From positions 1-35,076 of the forward strand of contig JALCNR010000022.1 of NCBI GenBank assembly GCA_022649165.1: 35,076 nt of DNA, written 5' to 3'. The notes below the pieces were generated by a model that searched no databases, was not told the origin of the DNA, and saw only the letters and a program-made list of their open reading frames with translations. The stretch comes from Actinomyces sp. (GTDB lineage: Bacteria; Actinomycetota; Actinomycetes; Actinomycetales; Actinomycetaceae). A program made the position numbers and the translations under genes. Shown in pieces: positions 32,540 to 35,076 of the stretch; positions within the stretch are counted from its first letter, which is position 1, and each line of letters opens with the position of its first letter.

Positions 32540-34510
32540 ATGTCTTCCTCGACCTCCACTCCCACCGCCCGCGACGCCGTCATCGTCGATCCCGCCCATG
32601 GGCGCCTCCATCCCCTTGGCATCGGCCGCGTGCGGATCGAATCGGGCTTCTGGGCCGACCGGCAGCGGCTCAACGCCGAGGCGACGCAGCCCCATTGCCT
32701 GGCATGGGAGCAGCGCGTCGGATGGATCGACAACTTCGCACGCACGGCGGACGGCGACATCGCCGGCCATCGCCACGGCCGCGAGTTCAGCGACTCCGAC
32801 GTCTACAAGCTCATCGAGGCGCTGGCATGGGAGGCCGGGCGCACGGGCGACCCGGAGGCGGAGGCGGAGGTCCGGCGGCTGGGCGCCCTCGTCGAGGCAG
32901 CTCAATGCCCTGACGGCTACATCAACACCCAGTACGGACACGAGGGGCAGGCGCCACGCTACTCGGACCTCGCGTTGGGCCACGAGCTCTACTGCTTCGG
33001 GCACCTCATCCAGGCGGCGATCGCGCGGATCCGCACTGGTCATGGGGACGAGGATGCGATCGTGCGCGTGGCGCGGCGGGCTGCCGACCATGTCTGCCGC
33101 GAGTTCGGATCCGGCGCTCGCGATGCGGTGTGCGGGCATCCGGAGATCGAGGCGGGACTGGCGGAGCTCGCGCGCGCAACGGGATGCCCCCGCTACCTCG
33201 AGCAGGCGCGATTGTTCGTCGACCGGCGCGGGCACGGCACACTGCCCCCGATCGAGTACGGCCCCGTCTACTTCCAGGACGACGTGCCCGTCCGCGACGC
33301 GGAGGTCCTGCGGGGGCACGCCGTCCGGGCGCTCTACCTGACGGCCGGCGCGATCGACGTCGCCGTGGAGCGGGGCGACGACGAGCTCCTCGAGGCGGCG
33401 CGCGCCCAGTTCGACCACACGCTGGCCCGCCGGACCTACGTGACGGGCGGAATGGGATCCCATCATCAGGACGAGGCCTTCGGCGAAGACTTTGAACTGC
33501 CTGCGGACCGCTCCTACTGCGAGACCTGCGCAGGGGTCGGCGCCATCATGGTCGCCTGGCGCCTGCTGCTGGCCACCGGCGACGAGAGGTACGGAGACGT
33601 CATCGAGCGCACCCTCTACAACGTGGTCGCCACCTCGATGTCAGAGGAGGGAACGGCCTTCTTCTACGCGAACACGCTCCACCAGCGCACCCCCACCCAG
33701 CAGACCGCCGTCGACCAGCCCTCCCCCCGCGCCGAGGCCCAGCTGCGCGCCCCGTGGTTCGAGGTGTCCTGCTGCCCGACGAACGTCTCGCGCACCCTGT
33801 CGTCCCTGGCCGGTCTGGTCGCCACCTCGACAGAGAGCGGCGTCCAGATCCACCAGTTCATGACCGGCACGATCCACGCGACGCTCAAAGGGGACCACGG
33901 AGCGGACCAGGAGGTCGAGATCCGCGTCGACACCGCCTATCCCGACGACGGGAGGATCACGGTCACGATCGTGCGGCCCCCGGCGGGGCCGATGGACCTC
34001 ACGGTGCGCATCCCCGAGTGGGCGGGGGGCGCCACCGTGGACGGGGCGCGGGTCGGCCCCGGAGCCCGAACGGTGACCCGCCGTTTCCGCGCCGGCGAGA
34101 GCGTCACGGTGGATCTGGCCGTTGCCCCCCGCGTCCTGGCGGCCGACCCCCGGGTGGATGCGGTGCGCGGCTGCGTCGCGGTCCAGCGCGGCCCGGAGGT
34201 CCTCTGCCTGGAGTCCGTCGACCTGCCGCGGGGCCTCTCCGTCGAGGACATCGAGCTGTCCCCGTCCTTCCGCGTCATAGAGGACGACCGCGGGCCCGTC
34301 CTCGTCGGGGCGCGAGCGATCCCCCGGCTCGACGGCTCCTGGCCGTACCACGAGGTCGCGACCGGGTCCGCGGGCCCGCGGACCCCTGTCGGAGCGCCGA
34401 CCGGCACCTCCGGCGCGGCCCTGCCGGGGATCCGCCTGATCCCCTACCACGCCTGGGCGAACCGAGGGCCCTCGACGATGCGCGTGTGGATGCCCGTGAG
34501 CAGGGACTGA
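32540..34510 (+). CDS. GH127-family beta-L-arabinofuranosidase
   Basis: The protein has 656 residues from ATG 32540 with GGAAGGA upstream and no signal peptide, so it is cytoplasmic. An N-terminal (alpha/alpha)6 barrel precedes C-terminal beta-sandwich domains. By comparison with Bifidobacterium HypBA1, the zinc/nucleophile site is complete: Glu328 and Cys330 (YCETCAGVG) and Cys411-Cys412 (EVSCCPTNVSR), the first of the pair being the expected nucleophile, with Glu312 (HHQDEAFGEDFELP) as likely acid/base. HypBA1 releases L-arabinofuranose from short beta-linked oligosaccharides such as those of plant hydroxyproline-rich glycoproteins. The operon position (binding protein, two permeases, hydrolase) fits hydrolysis after uptake. 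Other GH127 members act on different pentofuranosides, so substrate is inferred. Confidence 0.92.
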   Translation: MSSSTSTPTARDAVIVDPAHGRLHPLGIGRVRIESGFWADRQRLNAEATQPHCLAWEQRVGWIDNFARTADGDIAGHRHGREFSDSDVYKLIEALAWEAGRTGDPEAEAEVRRLGALVEAAQCPDGYINTQYGHEGQAPRYSDLALGHELYCFGHLIQAAIARIRTGHGDEDAIVRVARRAADHVCREFGSGARDAVCGHPEIEAGLAELARATGCPRYLEQARLFVDRRGHGTLPPIEYGPVYFQDDVPVRDAEVLRGHAVRALYLTAGAIDVAVERGDDELLEAARAQFDHTLARRTYVTGGMGSHHQDEAFGEDFELPADRSYCETCAGVGAIMVAWRLLLATGDERYGDVIERTLYNVVATSMSEEGTAFFYANTLHQRTPTQQTAVDQPSPRAEAQLRAPWFEVSCCPTNVSRTLSSLAGLVATSTESGVQIHQFMTGTIHATLKGDHGADQEVEIRVDTAYPDDGRITVTIVRPPAGPMDLTVRIPEWAGGATVDGARVGPGARTVTRRFRAGESVTVDLAVAPRVLAADPRVDAVRGCVAVQRGPEVLCLESVDLPRGLSVEDIELSPSFRVIEDDRGPVLVGARAIPRLDGSWPYHEVATGSAGPRTPVGAPTGTSGAALPGIRLIPYHAWANRGPSTMRVWMPVSRD

Positions 34511-34772
34511 TCCGGGCCCCACGGCGCCGCCCGCGGTCACACTCCGGACGGGGCCGAGGCCGGGACCGGCGGGCCGCTACGGTCGATGCCACACGGGCGA
34601 CGCCGTCCGCCCCTGCGATCCAGTGGGAGACGGCGCACGTCGCGCCAATCCGGGTCCCCACGTGACCCGTCTCCGACCGTGACATGGCCACCACGACGCG
34701 CGAGCACCACCACACATCCCACCCGGGCGCCCTGCCCGCACCCGGCGCGTCTACAGGAGGAGCACCCTTCCC

Positions 34773-35076
34773 ATGTCACAGATCCAGCGATTCGGTTCCT
34801 GGCTGACGAAATGGTTCACGCTGGTCGTCATCGTGTGGGCAGCGGTCAACTACTTCGCGCCGCAGACCAGCCTGTGGGCGAAGGGGTTCACGAACTACTT
34901 CCTCAGCATCGTCCTGTTCGGCATGGGCATGACGCTGAGCCTCGACGACTTCAAGCGCATCGTCAAGATGCCCCTCATGGTCATCGTCGGCACCGTCGCC
35001 CACTACCTCATCATGCCGTTGCTCGCGGTCCTGCTGTGCAAGGTCTTCCATCTCGACGGCATGGTCGCCGTCGGCG
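34773..35076 (+). CDS. Bile acid:sodium symporter-family transporter, C-terminus beyond window
   Basis: ATG 34773 with AGGAGG at 34755-34760; 101 residues are visible before the window ends. The sequence MSQIQRFGSWLTKWFTLVVIVWAAVNYFAP, then FLSIVLFGMGMTLSLDDFKRIVKMPLMVIVGTVAHYLIMPLLAVLL, is the conserved start of the BASS family (YocS/PanS-like): the FGMGMxLxxxDF motif followed by the P-x-hydrophobic helix. Bacterial members move organic acids or keto-pantoate-like compounds with sodium. It begins 262 bp after the GH127 gene; an inverted repeat GGAGACGG/CCGTCTCC (34626-34633/34667-34674) in the gap may be a regulatory site, so it need not belong to the sugar operon. Confidence 0.85.
   Translation, partial: MSQIQRFGSWLTKWFTLVVIVWAAVNYFAPQTSLWAKGFTNYFLSIVLFGMGMTLSLDDFKRIVKMPLMVIVGTVAHYLIMPLLAVLLCKVFHLDGMVAVG

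Noticed and set aside
1-35076. CRISPR array, rRNA genes or replication origin
   Set aside because: No regularly spaced repeats, no rRNA-like stretches and no DnaA-box cluster were seen.

Overview
The window is high-GC DNA (about 70% G+C by eye) with actinobacterial gene content: the topA-tmk-holB block, a tatB-tatA-tatC operon, lipoproteins, GTG starts with GTGA/ATGA overlaps, TANNNT -10 elements and a WhiB-like protein. An Actinomycetaceae-type organism (Actinomyces/Schaalia-like) fits best, but this rests on gene content and style, not on a database search.

Layout. 1-1370: two small uncharacterised minus-strand genes (one cut by the window edge) next to a membrane protein that looks 5'-truncated. 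1394-10690: a secreted TAP-like peptidase, then a minus-strand housekeeping block of DNA polymerase III delta', thymidylate kinase (4-nt overlap) and topoisomerase I, then a short ArsR-like regulator and a DUF7059-type methyltransferase. 10921-19177: superoxide dismutase, an XRE-domain protein, a 7-TM membrane protein divergent from a TetR regulator across a clear operator, proline iminopeptidase, a GlsB-type membrane protein, a TrpB2-type tryptophan synthase beta chain behind a tryptophan attenuator, and tatBAC.

19407-25440 is a foreign island of about 6 kb. It lies between a 28-bp direct repeat that is the 3' end of tRNA-Ser(CGA). The intact tRNA is at the right end and a displaced 3' fragment is at the left end. 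The island holds an IS3-family element (with a frameshifted orfA) that interrupts an ISL3 transposase, a low-GC phage-like stretch (endolysin amidase, divergent WhiB-like protein, holin-like protein, lipoprotein), and further ISL3 and IS630 remnants. No integrase is visible, so it looks like the decayed remains of a prophage or satellite.

25677-35076: glutathione peroxidase, an O-antigen ligase/polymerase-like membrane protein, then a sugar locus: LacI regulator (minus) divergent from a binding protein, two ABC permeases and a GH127 beta-L-arabinofuranosidase, followed by the start of a bile acid:sodium symporter-family transporter cut by the window end. No ABC ATPase is encoded here, so the importer probably borrows a shared MsmK/MsiK-type ATPase. 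The likely logic is uptake of an arabinofuranose-containing oligosaccharide, cytoplasmic hydrolysis by GH127, and control by LacI.
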